DNA of 64,000 nucleotides, from assembly GCA_003385605.1 (NCBI GenBank), contig QQUU01000124.1:24802-88801 (forward strand). Direction: 5' to 3'. The notes beneath the pieces were generated by a model. The model was given only the letters and a program-made list of their open reading frames with translations. It ran no database searches and was not told the origin of the DNA. The stretch's first letter is position 1; each line of letters starts with the position of its first letter. Both the position numbers and the translations under genes were made by a program. Source of the DNA: Bacteroidota bacterium. Its GTDB lineage: Bacteria > Bacteroidota > Bacteroidia > Flavobacteriales > Schleiferiaceae. Below, in pieces: positions 9,119-18,491 of this stretch.

Positions 9119-9570
9119 AGCCTTTGCGCGACAAAATTGGCCACTGCTTCTAATAGATCGTGGTCCTCTTGCGTAAATGGGTCCAATTCGTGTGAATCTA
9201 TATCTATCTGACCTACGAGATTTTCCCCTTTGTAAATGGGTACAACAATCTCACTTTTGGTTGCAAGGCTGCACGCGAGGTAATTGTCTTGGGCGTGGAC
9301 ATCTGGCACTTCAAAGGTTTTGCCGCTTACTGCAACTTGACCGCAAATACCTCTGCCATAAGGGATAACTGTATGGTCTGTGTACGCCCCAACGTAAGGT
9401 CCTATCTCGAGTTGCTGCTTCGCATTGTTCATGAAATAAAAGCCGGTCCAATTGTAATAAGACACCTCTTCGTCTAACCACTGCACTAAAGATTTCTGCA
9501 GTTCAATACCGCTAATTGTATCGAAATTTTCCAGGTCTTTTATGAGTCTTTGACTGATTTCTTGCTTCAT
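9115..9570 (-). CDS. GAF-domain protein, probable free methionine-(R)-sulfoxide reductase
   Basis: Single GAF domain of 151 residues with the family-specific GRGICG and YLACSLATKSEIVVPI motifs. In this enzyme (YebR/fRMsr) free Met-R-sulfoxide is reduced by Cys chemistry. The Cys of GRGIC and the Cys of YLAC are spaced 24 residues apart, as recalled for the E. coli enzyme's Cys94/Cys118 pair. The position matching the third Cys (Cys84, ten residues before GRGIC's Cys) is His here. If the catalytic Cys118 equivalent works, resolution would use the Cys94 equivalent. The residue roles are from memory. No operon partner; convergent with the permease gene. Confidence 0.75.
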   Translation of the reverse strand: MKQEISQRLIKDLENFDTISGIELQKSLVQWLDEEVSYYNWTGFYFMNNAKQQLEIGPYVGAYTDHTVIPYGRGICGQVAVSGKTFEVPDVHAQDNYLACSLATKSEIVVPIYKGENLVGQIDIDSHELDPFTQEDHDLLEAVANFVAQRL

Positions 9571-9695
9571 GCGGGGTGTTTGTTGATAGAAAAGGTTGAT
9601 TAATGAGTAAATGTAGCACGGTTATTGTTAAACAAGTACGAAATTAGCTGTGTTAAGCATTCATTGCAATAACACTGAACCCAAAACAATTCTAC

Positions 9696-11693
9696 ATGAG
9701 AAAGTTTTTACTCTCATTGACTTTTTTGTTGGGAGGCCTATCCGCTTTTAGTCAAAGCACGACCACTCCAACCATCAGTCTTCAAGCGTGTCAAGGTGAT
9801 TCGCTGATTATGGCTTTTGATATTACCTCTCCTTTTAACGTGGGCAACACGTTCTCTGTTGAGATGAGCGATAATACCGGAAGCTTCAACGGTACTTTCG
9901 TATCGATCTCTCCATTACTTGCCTATGGTGTGAGTACTGGTAACGAGATAGACGTCTTAATTCCAGACAATACTCCTCAAGGCGTTTATAAGTTCAGAAT
10001 GGTAAGTTCAAATCCAGTCGTGATTTCAGATACCATTTCAAACGTAATTATTGGTGCAAACCCAACAACTGCTATAACAGCGTATAATTGGTTTGACAAG
10101 GCCGGTGAGATTACCTTCTGTGAAGGTGATACCGCACTTTTAGTAGCAAATCAAGCACCAACAGGTCAAAGCTATACTTACCAATGGTTAAGCGGTGGTG
10201 GCCCCATTGCCGGTGAAACTAACGATACATTATTCGTAACAGCCTCGGGAACCTACGGTATTGAGGTGAGTTCCAACCTTTGTGACGCAACTTCGAACGA
10301 TACCATCGTAAACTCTTACCAGCCAGGCACTGAAGTATTTGCTAATAGCGGCGCGGGTATCAACTACATCGGTATGGATTCCATCCGTATGTGTGAGGGT
10401 ACTGTGGCAACTTTGGAATATTTCGCTTTCCCTTCACCGGGGATTTTGGGTTACGAATTCAACTGGTTGAAGGCGGACAGCGTAGATATCTTTGGTGATA
10501 CCGTTTGGTACTACACAGGTGATACTACAGCTGCCATTGATGTTGATACAACGAGCCAATGGTATTTGGAGGTAACCTCTGTTCCTGGTGGTTGTGTGGA
10601 TACTTCAAACGCTTTCTGGGTAATCGTTGATACGGTTCCTTCTACAGTAGTAATCAACCAACCATGGCCAGGTCAACCATTACCGACAACAACTTTATGT
10701 TTGACAGACTCAACGCTGCTTACAGCTACTGATACTGTTTTGTATGATTCTTGGGAATACCAGTGGCAGATCGCCTATCCGTCGGGTAGCGCGAACTGGC
10801 TGAATTTGGCAAACGATACGCTCCCTTGGTTGACGGTAGATACCTCTATTGTGGCAGATACAGCAGATTACCGTTTGGTATTGACCAACGAAAGCTGTGA
10901 TTACATTTCGAATGAAACTACGGTGAACTTTGTACCGTTCCCAACCATCTCTATCCTTCCTGGTGATTCGTTAGGCGTTTGTGTCTACGATAGTGTTTTG
11001 GTCTCTCTACAGAGCAATGCATTAAACTTCGCCTGGAACGGTGGTCAATTCGTAGGGAAGCAAAATTTCTTGAGCGTCCCGGGTCAATATGTGATCGAAG
11101 CATTTGGTGTGAATCAGTGTAAAACGGTCGACACTTTGGACATCTACAATTACACGTTGGTAGCAACTGCTACGGCTTCTCCTCAGGTAATCAGCCCGGG
11201 AGAGAGTACAACGCTGAGCTCAACAGGCGGTACGAGTTACTACTGGTTTGCAGATGCGCCTTCGTACTACAGCAACCAGCTTGGTTCAAGTACAATGGCC
11301 ATCCCTTCCGTGGATACTATTACATACTACATTCAAGTTGAAGACATAAACGGTTGTACGGATACGGCAAGCGTTCAGGTTTTTGTTAGTGAGCAAGACA
11401 CTAATGTGATCATCGCTGATATTTATGGAAACCTTCAAAACGTAATTACACCGAACGGCGACGGAAACAATGATGTTCTAGACCTCGCAGGTGTGACAAA
11501 CGGCGATGCATGTGAATTCACAGTGTATACCCGTTGGGGTACACCGGTCTACAACCAAGAAGTATACAACAACGCTTGGGGCGGAACCACTGACGGTGGT
11601 GCTCAGTTGGAAGACGGTACCTATTATTTTGTCTTAACCTTTGAGAATAAGATAAGGGTCAAGGCTGCAGTAACCATCCTTAACAACTTCTAA
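9696..11693 (+). CDS. Secreted Ig-like adhesin-type protein with type B T9SS sorting domain
   Basis: 665 residues. Signal peptide at 1-19 (KFLLSLTFLLGGLSAFSQ). The middle is a chain of beta-sandwich-like repeats rich in Thr/Asp with paired Cys and recurrent SYTYQWLS/WEYQWQ/LEV-type strands, resembling PKD/Ig-like repeats. The last ~85 residues are the gliding-motility-associated C-terminal (CHU_C) domain: NVITPNGDGNNDVLDL, FTVYTRWGTPVYN, and a final LEDGTYYFVLTF strand. That domain directs export by the type IX system and, for SprB-type proteins, depends on a PorP/SprF partner. Such a partner is encoded 2 bp downstream. Ligand unknown. Surface adhesion or gliding is an inference. Confidence 0.88.
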   Translation: MRKFLLSLTFLLGGLSAFSQSTTTPTISLQACQGDSLIMAFDITSPFNVGNTFSVEMSDNTGSFNGTFVSISPLLAYGVSTGNEIDVLIPDNTPQGVYKFRMVSSNPVVISDTISNVIIGANPTTAITAYNWFDKAGEITFCEGDTALLVANQAPTGQSYTYQWLSGGGPIAGETNDTLFVTASGTYGIEVSSNLCDATSNDTIVNSYQPGTEVFANSGAGINYIGMDSIRMCEGTVATLEYFAFPSPGILGYEFNWLKADSVDIFGDTVWYYTGDTTAAIDVDTTSQWYLEVTSVPGGCVDTSNAFWVIVDTVPSTVVINQPWPGQPLPTTTLCLTDSTLLTATDTVLYDSWEYQWQIAYPSGSANWLNLANDTLPWLTVDTSIVADTADYRLVLTNESCDYISNETTVNFVPFPTISILPGDSLGVCVYDSVLVSLQSNALNFAWNGGQFVGKQNFLSVPGQYVIEAFGVNQCKTVDTLDIYNYTLVATATASPQVISPGESTTLSSTGGTSYYWFADAPSYYSNQLGSSTMAIPSVDTITYYIQVEDINGCTDTASVQVFVSEQDTNVIIADIYGNLQNVITPNGDGNNDVLDLAGVTNGDACEFTVYTRWGTPVYNQEVYNNAWGGTTDGGAQLEDGTYYFVLTFENKIRVKAAVTILNNF

Positions 11694-11695
11694 TC

Positions 11696-13219
11696 ATGAG
11701 AAAGCAACTATTAATATTCGCATTGTTGGTTGGAAGTCTAACTGCCAGTGCACAGCAATTGCCACTTATTTCAAGTTATTTGAATACTGCTTACTTGTTT
11801 AATCCTGCCTTTAGCGGTATTGAGGGTAAGACAGAGATTTCTATTCTTAATCGCCGTCAATGGACGGATATTCAAGGAGCTCCTGAAACGCAATTCATGG
11901 CGTTCAATGGCAACCAGAATGATTTGAAATTTGGATACAGCGGCTATGCCTTTAGTGACAACACGGATATCGTGAGCCGCTCTGGATTCTACGGTTCTTA
12001 CGCTTGGCATGTCAAGTTCACGGACAAGAACAGTTTAAGTCTTGGTTTGGGTGCTGGATATGTAAACAACAACATCAACGTGGCGGGTATTCGCGTGCCG
12101 GATGAATTGGATCCAGTCCTTTACAGCCAATTGAACAGCTCTAAATTTGATTTGAACTTCGGTTTCAACCTACAATTCGGAGACTTCAATATCGGTGCAG
12201 CGGTTCCCAATATTTTGGCGCCAAAGGTGGACTTCGGTGATAACTTCAACAGTCCTTACCAGTACCACTACATGCGCCACTATGTGGTAAACACGGCCTA
12301 CGATGTACAGCTTCAGAAAGGGTTGATGACTCTAAGTCCATTCGTAACGGTACGTGCCAATGAGGTAACCATCCCACAGGTAGATGCTGGTTTGATGTTT
12401 AACCACAAGGAGTACTTCTACGTGGGTGCAGCATACCGTTCATCTTATGCAGTTACAGGTAATGCCGGTGTACACGTTACAGAAAACATCAGTCTAGGTT
12501 ATGCGTACGATTTCTCTCTGAACACCTACGGTTTTGCTTTGGGTAATTCGCATGAGTTTATGTTGCGTTACACCTTTGGTGAGAGCAAGAAGGACAAGCG
12601 CCTAGAAAATGAACTCAAGAAATTGAAAGACCGCCAGCGTCGTCAATCTGGAGACCTCGAAGATCTTCTAAATGACCGCTTGGACGAATTCAAAGACGAG
12701 ATTACTGAGCAACAGAAATCGCTATTTGATGCAGAGAAGGAAGCCATGAAAGGTGAGCTAAGTGAAGCCGCTGCTCAGGCTGCCGCAGATGCTGCTAGTG
12801 AAGCTGCTGCTAATGGAGCTGCTGGTGGTGGAATGAACAACGGTGGTGCTTCAGGTAATGGCGGATTTGATGCTAATACTGGTGCCGGTGGCAATATGTA
12901 TCCACAGACCCCGCAAGGTGGAGGCACAGTGAATTCAAACATCACAGGTTACAACCCGAACCAATACGCTGGAAATGTTCAGCCAGGTTCACAAGGGTAT
13001 TATGTGACTGCAGGTGTATTTGGGTCAAGAAACAATGCTGTGAAACTACAGAACAAGCTTCGTGCTCAAGGCGTAGGTTCAGACATCTTCCAGGATCCGA
13101 ACAACAACATGTACTACGTATTCCTATTGAAATTCAATAACTACAATGCTGCTAACCAAGCGCGCAATACAGGCTTTAACGGTCAGTACAACGGCAAGCT
13201 TTGGATTAAGGTGATGTAG
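11696..13219 (+). CDS. PorP/SprF-family T9SS outer-membrane protein with C-terminal SPOR domain
   Basis: Signal peptide (residues 1-19, ending TASAQ) precedes a ~290-residue PorP/SprF barrel domain with the hallmark SSYLNTAYLFNPAFSGIEG start and Arg-Gln-Trp (NRRQWTDIQG). After the barrel there is a charged coiled-coil segment (about 300-360), an Ala-rich helix, a Gly/Asn-rich linker (about 375-430), and a 74-residue end (434-507) reading YYVTAGVFGSRNNAVKLQNK... This matches a SPOR fold, which binds peptidoglycan strands lacking stem peptides. Usual SprF proteins are about 300-350 residues, so the tail is an addition. Starts 2 bp after the type B substrate gene, so the two are surely co-transcribed. 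Confidence 0.88.
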   Translation: MRKQLLIFALLVGSLTASAQQLPLISSYLNTAYLFNPAFSGIEGKTEISILNRRQWTDIQGAPETQFMAFNGNQNDLKFGYSGYAFSDNTDIVSRSGFYGSYAWHVKFTDKNSLSLGLGAGYVNNNINVAGIRVPDELDPVLYSQLNSSKFDLNFGFNLQFGDFNIGAAVPNILAPKVDFGDNFNSPYQYHYMRHYVVNTAYDVQLQKGLMTLSPFVTVRANEVTIPQVDAGLMFNHKEYFYVGAAYRSSYAVTGNAGVHVTENISLGYAYDFSLNTYGFALGNSHEFMLRYTFGESKKDKRLENELKKLKDRQRRQSGDLEDLLNDRLDEFKDEITEQQKSLFDAEKEAMKGELSEAAAQAAADAASEAAANGAAGGGMNNGGASGNGGFDANTGAGGNMYPQTPQGGGTVNSNITGYNPNQYAGNVQPGSQGYYVTAGVFGSRNNAVKLQNKLRAQGVGSDIFQDPNNNMYYVFLLKFNNYNAANQARNTGFNGQYNGKLWIKVM

Positions 13220-13240
13220 TCGTCGGAAAATAATTCAACT

Positions 13241-13276
13241 AAAAACCCCCGCGGCCGACGGCCGCGGGGGTTTTTT
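13241..13276. terminator. Very strong bidirectional intrinsic terminator
   Basis: A-tract, long GC-rich stem (CCCCCGCGGCCG/CGGCCGCGGGGG type, tiny loop) and a T6 tract. Ends the PorP/SprF transcript on + and the fbp-mfd-DinB transcript on -. Confidence 0.93.
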
Positions 13277-13366
13277 ATGCTGTTTTTTATCCGGTCTTTC
13301 TAGCTGAATTGATTCTTATTCTTTCTCTGCTTCGCGTGAAGGAAAAATCAGGTCAGGATTCTCGAC

Positions 13367-13530
13367 CTGTGCTTCTTTAGCCAGTCGTCCGCCTTTTAAT
13401 ATGCGCTCGGCCTGTTCCAAATGACGGCCAATATGCGGTACCATCATTCTGTGCTTCTTTAGCCAGTCGTCCGCCTTTTAATATGCGCTCGGCCTGTTCC
13501 AAATGACGGCCAATATGCGGTACCATCATT
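13367..13530. repeat. 82-bp perfect direct tandem duplication at the 3' end of the DinB-like gene
   Basis: 13367-13448 and 13449-13530 are identical as far as I can read. 82 is not a multiple of three, so the duplication changes the C-terminal frame of the DinB-like protein. Confidence 0.95.
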
Positions 13531-14036
13531 TCTAATCCGGTCAGGGTTTTGACTTTGATTGGAGGAGCGGCGCTCACTACTTTAGTATTCCTGAGCTCAG
13601 GGCTATGTGGAATGATGCGCAAGATCTTCTCAATCTGGCTGAGGTCAGAAATGAAGTTCTCCATCACCTTCTGAGCACTCAGCTTGAGCTCTGGGTTTTG
13701 AATGCGTCTCGGTTGTAGCTTCTTCGGTGCACGAATTTTTCGTGCCTCAGGTTTGCTAAATGGTGACATCCATCCGCGCGCTTTTTTCTGGAACCAGGTC
13801 AGGGTGAGTTCTTCGGTTTGACTTGCTTCTTCCGCTTGACAGACCTTGGTCAGTTGCGGCAAATAGCCTTCATTCACATTGTTGATGTGCTCAATACATT
13901 CAATGGCAGACCACTTTTCGCCCTCGGGAATGAAAAATAATTCGTCCTCTTCAAGGAAGTAAAAGGCAGTTTCAAATTGCTTTTTATAATTGGCCAATTC
14001 CGCCAACCTTGAATCAATAAAGTCTTGAACCTTCAT
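13377..14036 (-). CDS. DinB-superfamily protein, C-terminus frameshifted by the 82-bp duplication
   Basis: Four-helix DinB/YfiT-like protein; many are metal-dependent thiol transferases but this one has no proven substrate. Candidate metal-binding residues are His in CIEHINNVNEGYL (about residue 50) and the two His of VPHIGRHLEQAERIL near the end. As written it is 219 residues and ends in an out-of-frame tail (NDGTAYWPSFGT...). Collapsing the duplication gives ...GGRLAKEAQVENPDLIFPSREAEKE and a stop at 13316-13318, a 212-residue protein. That end is the more believable one, because it is polar and leads straight into the terminator. Starts at the mfd stop (TAATG), so it is translationally coupled to mfd. 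Confidence 0.8.
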   Translation of the reverse strand: MKVQDFIDSRLAELANYKKQFETAFYFLEEDELFFIPEGEKWSAIECIEHINNVNEGYLPQLTKVCQAEEASQTEELTLTWFQKKARGWMSPFSKPEARKIRAPKKLQPRRIQNPELKLSAQKVMENFISDLSQIEKILRIIPHSPELRNTKVVSAAPPIKVKTLTGLEMMVPHIGRHLEQAERILKGGRLAKEAQNDGTAYWPSFGTGRAHIKRRTTG

Positions 14037-17000
14037 TAAGCTTCTACAGGTTTTTCCATTTCAACGATGCTACTCAACATCTGATGAACGTCTTGTAATT
14101 CAATAATGTTTTGTGCGACAAAGGTGAGTTTCTCTCCCTTCTGTTTCACTTGAACCTTGCGCGGGTTGCGCTGCAAGTAGCCAAGAATGGCAGAGAAAAT
14201 AGGCAGTTGGTAATACTCGCTGTTGTTCTCGGCGGCAAAGTGCCCGATAAACTTGCCCATTTTGATAATGAGTTTCTGGAAGCCAATATGCTTGGCCAGC
14301 CACTTGATGCGCACTGAATAGAGCAATGCTGCCACAGACGGCGGGATAGGGCCGAATCGGTCTTCCAATTCCATTTCAAAGAACTGCAGATCTTCCTCCT
14401 CTGTGAGTTCGCCCAATCGCTGATATAGCTTCAGACGCTCCTCGATATTATTCACGTAGTTGTCGGGAATCAATAATTCCATGTCGGTATCAATCTGTAC
14501 CTCGTCCACAAAATCGGACCCCTTGTCTTTGTTCTCTTTCTCGTAAAGGTCTTTGAATTCGTTCTCCTTCAATTCCTTTACAGCTTCCGCCAATATCTTC
14601 TGATAGGTATCAAAGCCCATATCCGTGATAAATCCACTCTGTTCGCCGCCCAGCATATCGCCGGCACCGCGAATCTCAAGGTCTTTCATGGCAATCTTGA
14701 ACCCTGAACCCAGATCAGTGAACTGCTCGAGCGCACGCAGTCTTTTTCGTGCCTCATCAGTCAAGGTACTCATAGGAGGGGTTATCAACTTACAAAATGC
14801 CTTCTTGTTGGAACGGCCCACACGACCGCGCATCTGGTGAAGATCAGACATTCCAAAGTGGTTAGCATTATTGATAATAATGGTGTTCGCGTTCGGTACA
14901 TCCAATCCACTTTCAATGATCGAAGTAGCCACGAGTACATCGTATTTGCCGTCCATGAAGTCGAGCATGACCTTCTCGAGCTTCTTGCCTTCCATCTGTC
15001 CGTGGCCAATGGCTACGCGGGCATCCGGAACTAATCGGTTCACCATACCAGCGACCTCTTGAATATTACTTACACGGTTATTGATGAAGAACACCTGGCC
15101 GCCACGCTGAATCTCATAGCTAATCGCGTCGCGGATGCCTTCCTCATTAAACCCGACCAATTCTGTTTCAATCGGCTGCCTGTTCGGCGGTGGCGTGGTC
15201 ATCACACTTAGATCGCGCGCAGCCATTAGCGAGAACTGTAGCGTACGCGGAATGGGCGTTGCCGTCAGGGTAAGCGTGTCGACGTTGACTTTAAGCGTTT
15301 TAATCTTGTCCTTCACGGCAACACCAAACTTCTGCTCCTCGTCAATGATCAATAGACCAAGATCCTTAAACTCGACGCTCTTGCTTACTAGTTTGTGGGT
15401 TCCGATGAGGATGTCCACCTTGCCCTCTGCAAGCTTCTTTAATGTCTCGCGCTGCTGACCTGCTGTTCGGAACCTGTTGATGTAATCCACGTTTACTGGG
15501 AATCCGTCTAGACGTTTCGAGAAGGTCTTAAAGTGCTGGAATGCTAGTACGGTTGTTGGTACCAACACAGCCACCTGCTTCCCATTGGCAACGGCTTTGA
15601 ACGCTGCGCGTATAGCGATTTCGGTTTTTCCGAAGCCTACATCTCCACAGATTAGTCGGTCCATAGGCATCGGACTCTCCATATCCTTCTTGATGGCTTC
15701 CGTAGCAGACATCTGGTCAGGCGTATCCTCAAAGAGGAAACTCGCTTCCAATTCATGCTGCAAGTACCCGTCCGGCGCACATTGGAACCCTATGGCTTCT
15801 CGGCGTTTGGCGTACAATTGTATGAGGTCGAAGGCAATCTTTTTCACCTTCGCCTTCGTCTTTTTCTTCAGGGTCTGCCACTGTGCAGATCCGAGCTTGT
15901 GCAAGGATGGTGCAGTCCCGTCTTTGCCGTTGTACTTACTGATTTTATGCAGGGAATGGATGCTCACATATAGGATGTCATTGTCGCGGTAAACGAGCTT
16001 AATGGCCTCCTGAATTTTCCCGTTGTTATCGACCTTCTGAAGCCCTCCGAACTTTCCAACCCCGTGGTCCACATGCGTCACAAAATCTCCAAACTCCAGC
16101 GCATTGAGCTGCTCTAGGGTGATGGCCTGTTTCTTTTTCGCGCCGTTTTTGATGTTGAATCGTTGGTAGCGGTCGAAAATTTCATGATCGGTATAGAGGT
16201 ACGTCTTGGCCAATTCATCTTCGAACCCTTCATGCAAGGCACCTACCGTCGTTTCATACTTCGGCGCCAATTCCAAGTCCTCAAAAATCGCGTGAAAGCG
16301 CTCAATCTGCTTCGGGTTCGAACACATCAATACGGTTTGGGCGCCTTCCTTCTCACTGCGCAATAAGGTCTGGGCCAAGAGCTGAAAATCTTTGTTGAAC
16401 GCCCTTTGCGGTAAAGCTTTGCTCTCCAACTTTTCCGAGGTCCATTCACTACGCCCGTATTCGACGCGTGAAAAATCTAACAAGCCGCGCTTTAATGCAT
16501 CGCCACTGATAAAAAGCTCTCCTGGCGCTGCACGTTGAACCGTATCTCCGAGTTCCTCGTAGCGCTCGTGAGCGAGTTCCATCAATCGGTCAAGCTTTGC
16601 TACTGCCATAGAAGGAGTGTCCATCCAAAGTTGTGTTTCCTTAGGGAGGTAACTCAGTAGCGAGGCACGACTTTCCAGGAACGTTTTGTTCTCCACATTG
16701 GGGACAATGCTCATTTTCGTCGCCTTGCCCACGGTGCGTTGGGTCTCGATATCAAAGAAGCGGATGCTCTCAACCTCGTCGTCAAAGAATTCCACCCGGT
16801 ACGGATGGTCCTTAGAAAAAGAGAAAATATCTACGATGCCACCGCGAACGGAAAATTGGCCCGGTTGAACGACAAAATCAACGCGTTCAAATTGGTATTC
16901 AAAAAGAGTTTCGTTGAGGAAATCTAAGCTTAGCTGGTCCCCAAGATTCACTTTAAGGGTATTGGTTTCCAATTCCTTTTTGGTCACCACCTTTTCGAAC

Positions 17001-17386
17001 AAGGCATCAGGGTATGAAATGAGAATAGGGGCCTTTCGGCGGGCACTTAGGTGGTTCAACACCTCTGCACGCAGCAAAACGTTCGCATTATCCGTCGTCT
17101 CCACTTCATATGGTCTGCGGTAGGATGCAGGGTAGAAGTAGCTCTTCACAGAAGGGAGCAGCTTCTCAATATCGTTTTGAATGTAGGCGGCTTCCTCCTT
17201 GCTATTGGTAATAATGAATTGCATACTGCCCGTACGCTCGTAAGTAGCAGCGGCTAAAACGGCGGCATGAGAGCCTCCGGCCGCATTAAATCCTAAGGCA
17301 ACATTCTGCTTTGCACCATGAGCTGTGGTGAGCTGTTCAACTAAAGGGTGGCTGTGGTAGCGGGATAGTAAATCTGCTATTTCCAA
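14036..17386 (-). CDS. mfd: Transcription-repair coupling factor Mfd
   Basis: Removes RNA polymerase stalled at lesions and recruits UvrA. 1116 residues, full length. The UvrB-homology modules come first (PASYRRPYEVE region), then the RNAP-interacting module (FGDFVTHVDHGVGKFGGL). The RecG-like translocase follows, with Walker A GDVGFGKTE near residue 580, an IDEEQKFG Walker B, LTATPIPRTL motif III and HQMRGRVGRS motif VI. The C-terminal autoinhibitory D7 module is present. Three bases separate it from fbp upstream, and it shares a base with the DinB-like start. Several long opposite-strand frames inside it are shadows. Confidence 0.97.
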   Translation of the reverse strand: MEIADLLSRYHSHPLVEQLTTAHGAKQNVALGFNAAGGSHAAVLAAATYERTGSMQFIITNSKEEAAYIQNDIEKLLPSVKSYFYPASYRRPYEVETTDNANVLLRAEVLNHLSARRKAPILISYPDALFEKVVTKKELETNTLKVNLGDQLSLDFLNETLFEYQFERVDFVVQPGQFSVRGGIVDIFSFSKDHPYRVEFFDDEVESIRFFDIETQRTVGKATKMSIVPNVENKTFLESRASLLSYLPKETQLWMDTPSMAVAKLDRLMELAHERYEELGDTVQRAAPGELFISGDALKRGLLDFSRVEYGRSEWTSEKLESKALPQRAFNKDFQLLAQTLLRSEKEGAQTVLMCSNPKQIERFHAIFEDLELAPKYETTVGALHEGFEDELAKTYLYTDHEIFDRYQRFNIKNGAKKKQAITLEQLNALEFGDFVTHVDHGVGKFGGLQKVDNNGKIQEAIKLVYRDNDILYVSIHSLHKISKYNGKDGTAPSLHKLGSAQWQTLKKKTKAKVKKIAFDLIQLYAKRREAIGFQCAPDGYLQHELEASFLFEDTPDQMSATEAIKKDMESPMPMDRLICGDVGFGKTEIAIRAAFKAVANGKQVAVLVPTTVLAFQHFKTFSKRLDGFPVNVDYINRFRTAGQQRETLKKLAEGKVDILIGTHKLVSKSVEFKDLGLLIIDEEQKFGVAVKDKIKTLKVNVDTLTLTATPIPRTLQFSLMAARDLSVMTTPPPNRQPIETELVGFNEEGIRDAISYEIQRGGQVFFINNRVSNIQEVAGMVNRLVPDARVAIGHGQMEGKKLEKVMLDFMDGKYDVLVATSIIESGLDVPNANTIIINNANHFGMSDLHQMRGRVGRSNKKAFCKLITPPMSTLTDEARKRLRALEQFTDLGSGFKIAMKDLEIRGAGDMLGGEQSGFITDMGFDTYQKILAEAVKELKENEFKDLYEKENKDKGSDFVDEVQIDTDMELLIPDNYVNNIEERLKLYQRLGELTEEEDLQFFEMELEDRFGPIPPSVAALLYSVRIKWLAKHIGFQKLIIKMGKFIGHFAAENNSEYYQLPIFSAILGYLQRNPRKVQVKQKGEKLTFVAQNIIELQDVHQMLSSIVEMEKPVEA

Positions 17387-17389
17387 GTT

Positions 17390-18403
17390 TTATTCTTCTT
17401 CGTACCTGCGTAAAAACGCGTGGGCCATATCCACCATTTCCGGTGAACCGATGAAGAATGGAACTCGCTCGTGCAATTCGCTGGGCTGGAGTTCTAAAAT
17501 TCGCTGTTTACCGTTCGTGGCAGTACCGCCTGCTTGTTCAACTATAAATGCGAGTGGGTTACACTCGTACAACAGGCGAAGCTTACCGTTGGGCGCCATC
17601 GTTCCTGTGGGGTAAAGATACACCCCACCTTTGATAAGATTGCGATGAAAATCGGAAACTAAAGAGCCAATGTAACGAGATGTGTAAGGTCTTCCTGAAG
17701 CTGCATCAAATTGCTGGCAGTACTTGATGTATTCCTTGACCCCTTGAGGAAAATGCACATAGTTTCCTTCGTTTACACTGTAGATGTTGCCCGATTTTGG
17801 AATCTGCATGTCTCGGTGCGACAAGCAAAACACGCCAATCGATGGATCTAGCGTAAAGCCGTTCACACCGTTTCCGGTAGTGTAAACAAGCATAGTGGAA
17901 GAGCCATAGACGACATATCCGGCTGCAACTTGGGCATCTCCTGGTTGCAAGAAATCTTCTAAGGTCACCGGTGTACCTGTTGGGGTAATTCTGCGGTAAA
18001 TGGAGAAAATAGTCCCGACACTCACGTTGACATCGATGTTGCTGGACCCATCGAGTGGATCCATTAGTACCACGTATTTCGCTTCACGGTGAATATCGTC
18101 GTCAAAGCTGATGTAATGCTCTTCTTCCTCGGAGCCTACACCACATACCTGTCCCATGGAGCGCAAGGCGCGCATGAAGGTATCGTTGGCCATGACATCG
18201 AGCTTTTGTTGGGCCTCGCCTTGAATATTGTCCTGGCCCATAGCGCCTAGGATATCTGCTAACCCAGCTTTGTTGATTTCCCGATTGACCACTTTTGCGG
18301 CCAAGCGAATAGAGGTGAGTAGGTGCGATAAATCGCCAGTAGCGAAGGGAAAATCCTTCTGGTTTTCGACGATAAACTCGCCGAGGGTGGTTGGTTGTAC
18401 CAT
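17390..18403 (-). CDS. fbp: Fructose-1,6-bisphosphatase class I
   Basis: Hydrolyses fructose-1,6-bisphosphate in gluconeogenesis. The metal-site segment [23 protein letters not shown] and the substrate-site [22 protein letters not shown] are both intact. 337 residues, normal length. Start [10 protein letters not shown] at 18403. First gene of the fbp-mfd-DinB operon, divergent from ksgA with 88 bp between starts. A gluconeogenic enzyme fits a cell that also carries the acetate/propionate block further right, but they are not in one operon. Confidence 0.96.
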   Translation of the reverse strand: MVQPTTLGEFIVENQKDFPFATGDLSHLLTSIRLAAKVVNREINKAGLADILGAMGQDNIQGEAQQKLDVMANDTFMRALRSMGQVCGVGSEEEEHYISFDDDIHREAKYVVLMDPLDGSSNIDVNVSVGTIFSIYRRITPTGTPVTLEDFLQPGDAQVAAGYVVYGSSTMLVYTTGNGVNGFTLDPSIGVFCLSHRDMQIPKSGNIYSVNEGNYVHFPQGVKEYIKYCQQFDAASGRPYTSRYIGSLVSDFHRNLIKGGVYLYPTGTMAPNGKLRLLYECNPLAFIVEQAGGTATNGKQRILELQPSELHERVPFFIGSPEMVDMAHAFLRRYEEE

Positions 18404-18479
18404 GGTCAGTGGTATTAGTTCTGTAATAGGTCCAACTAAGTTACGGTTAATGAATGAGAAGAAGGCCGTTACAAAGCAC

Positions 18480-18487
18480 TACCTTTG
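18480..18487 (+). promoter_or_regulatory. -7 element directly in front of ksgA (leaderless arrangement)
   Basis: TACCTTTG matches TAnnTTTG exactly and is followed by four bases (CAAC) and the ksgA ATG. With a start site 5-7 nt past the element the mRNA would begin at or inside the ATG. No clear -33 TTG. Confidence 0.5.
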
Positions 18488-18491
18488 CAAC

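Noticed and set aside
12730..12830. Ala/Gly-rich stretch of the PorP/SprF gene as a tandem DNA repeat
   Set aside because: It is low-complexity linker coding sequence without a regular repeat unit.
14100..17257. Many short frames on both strands inside mfd
   Set aside because: All overlap conserved Mfd domains and lack any sign of their own selection.
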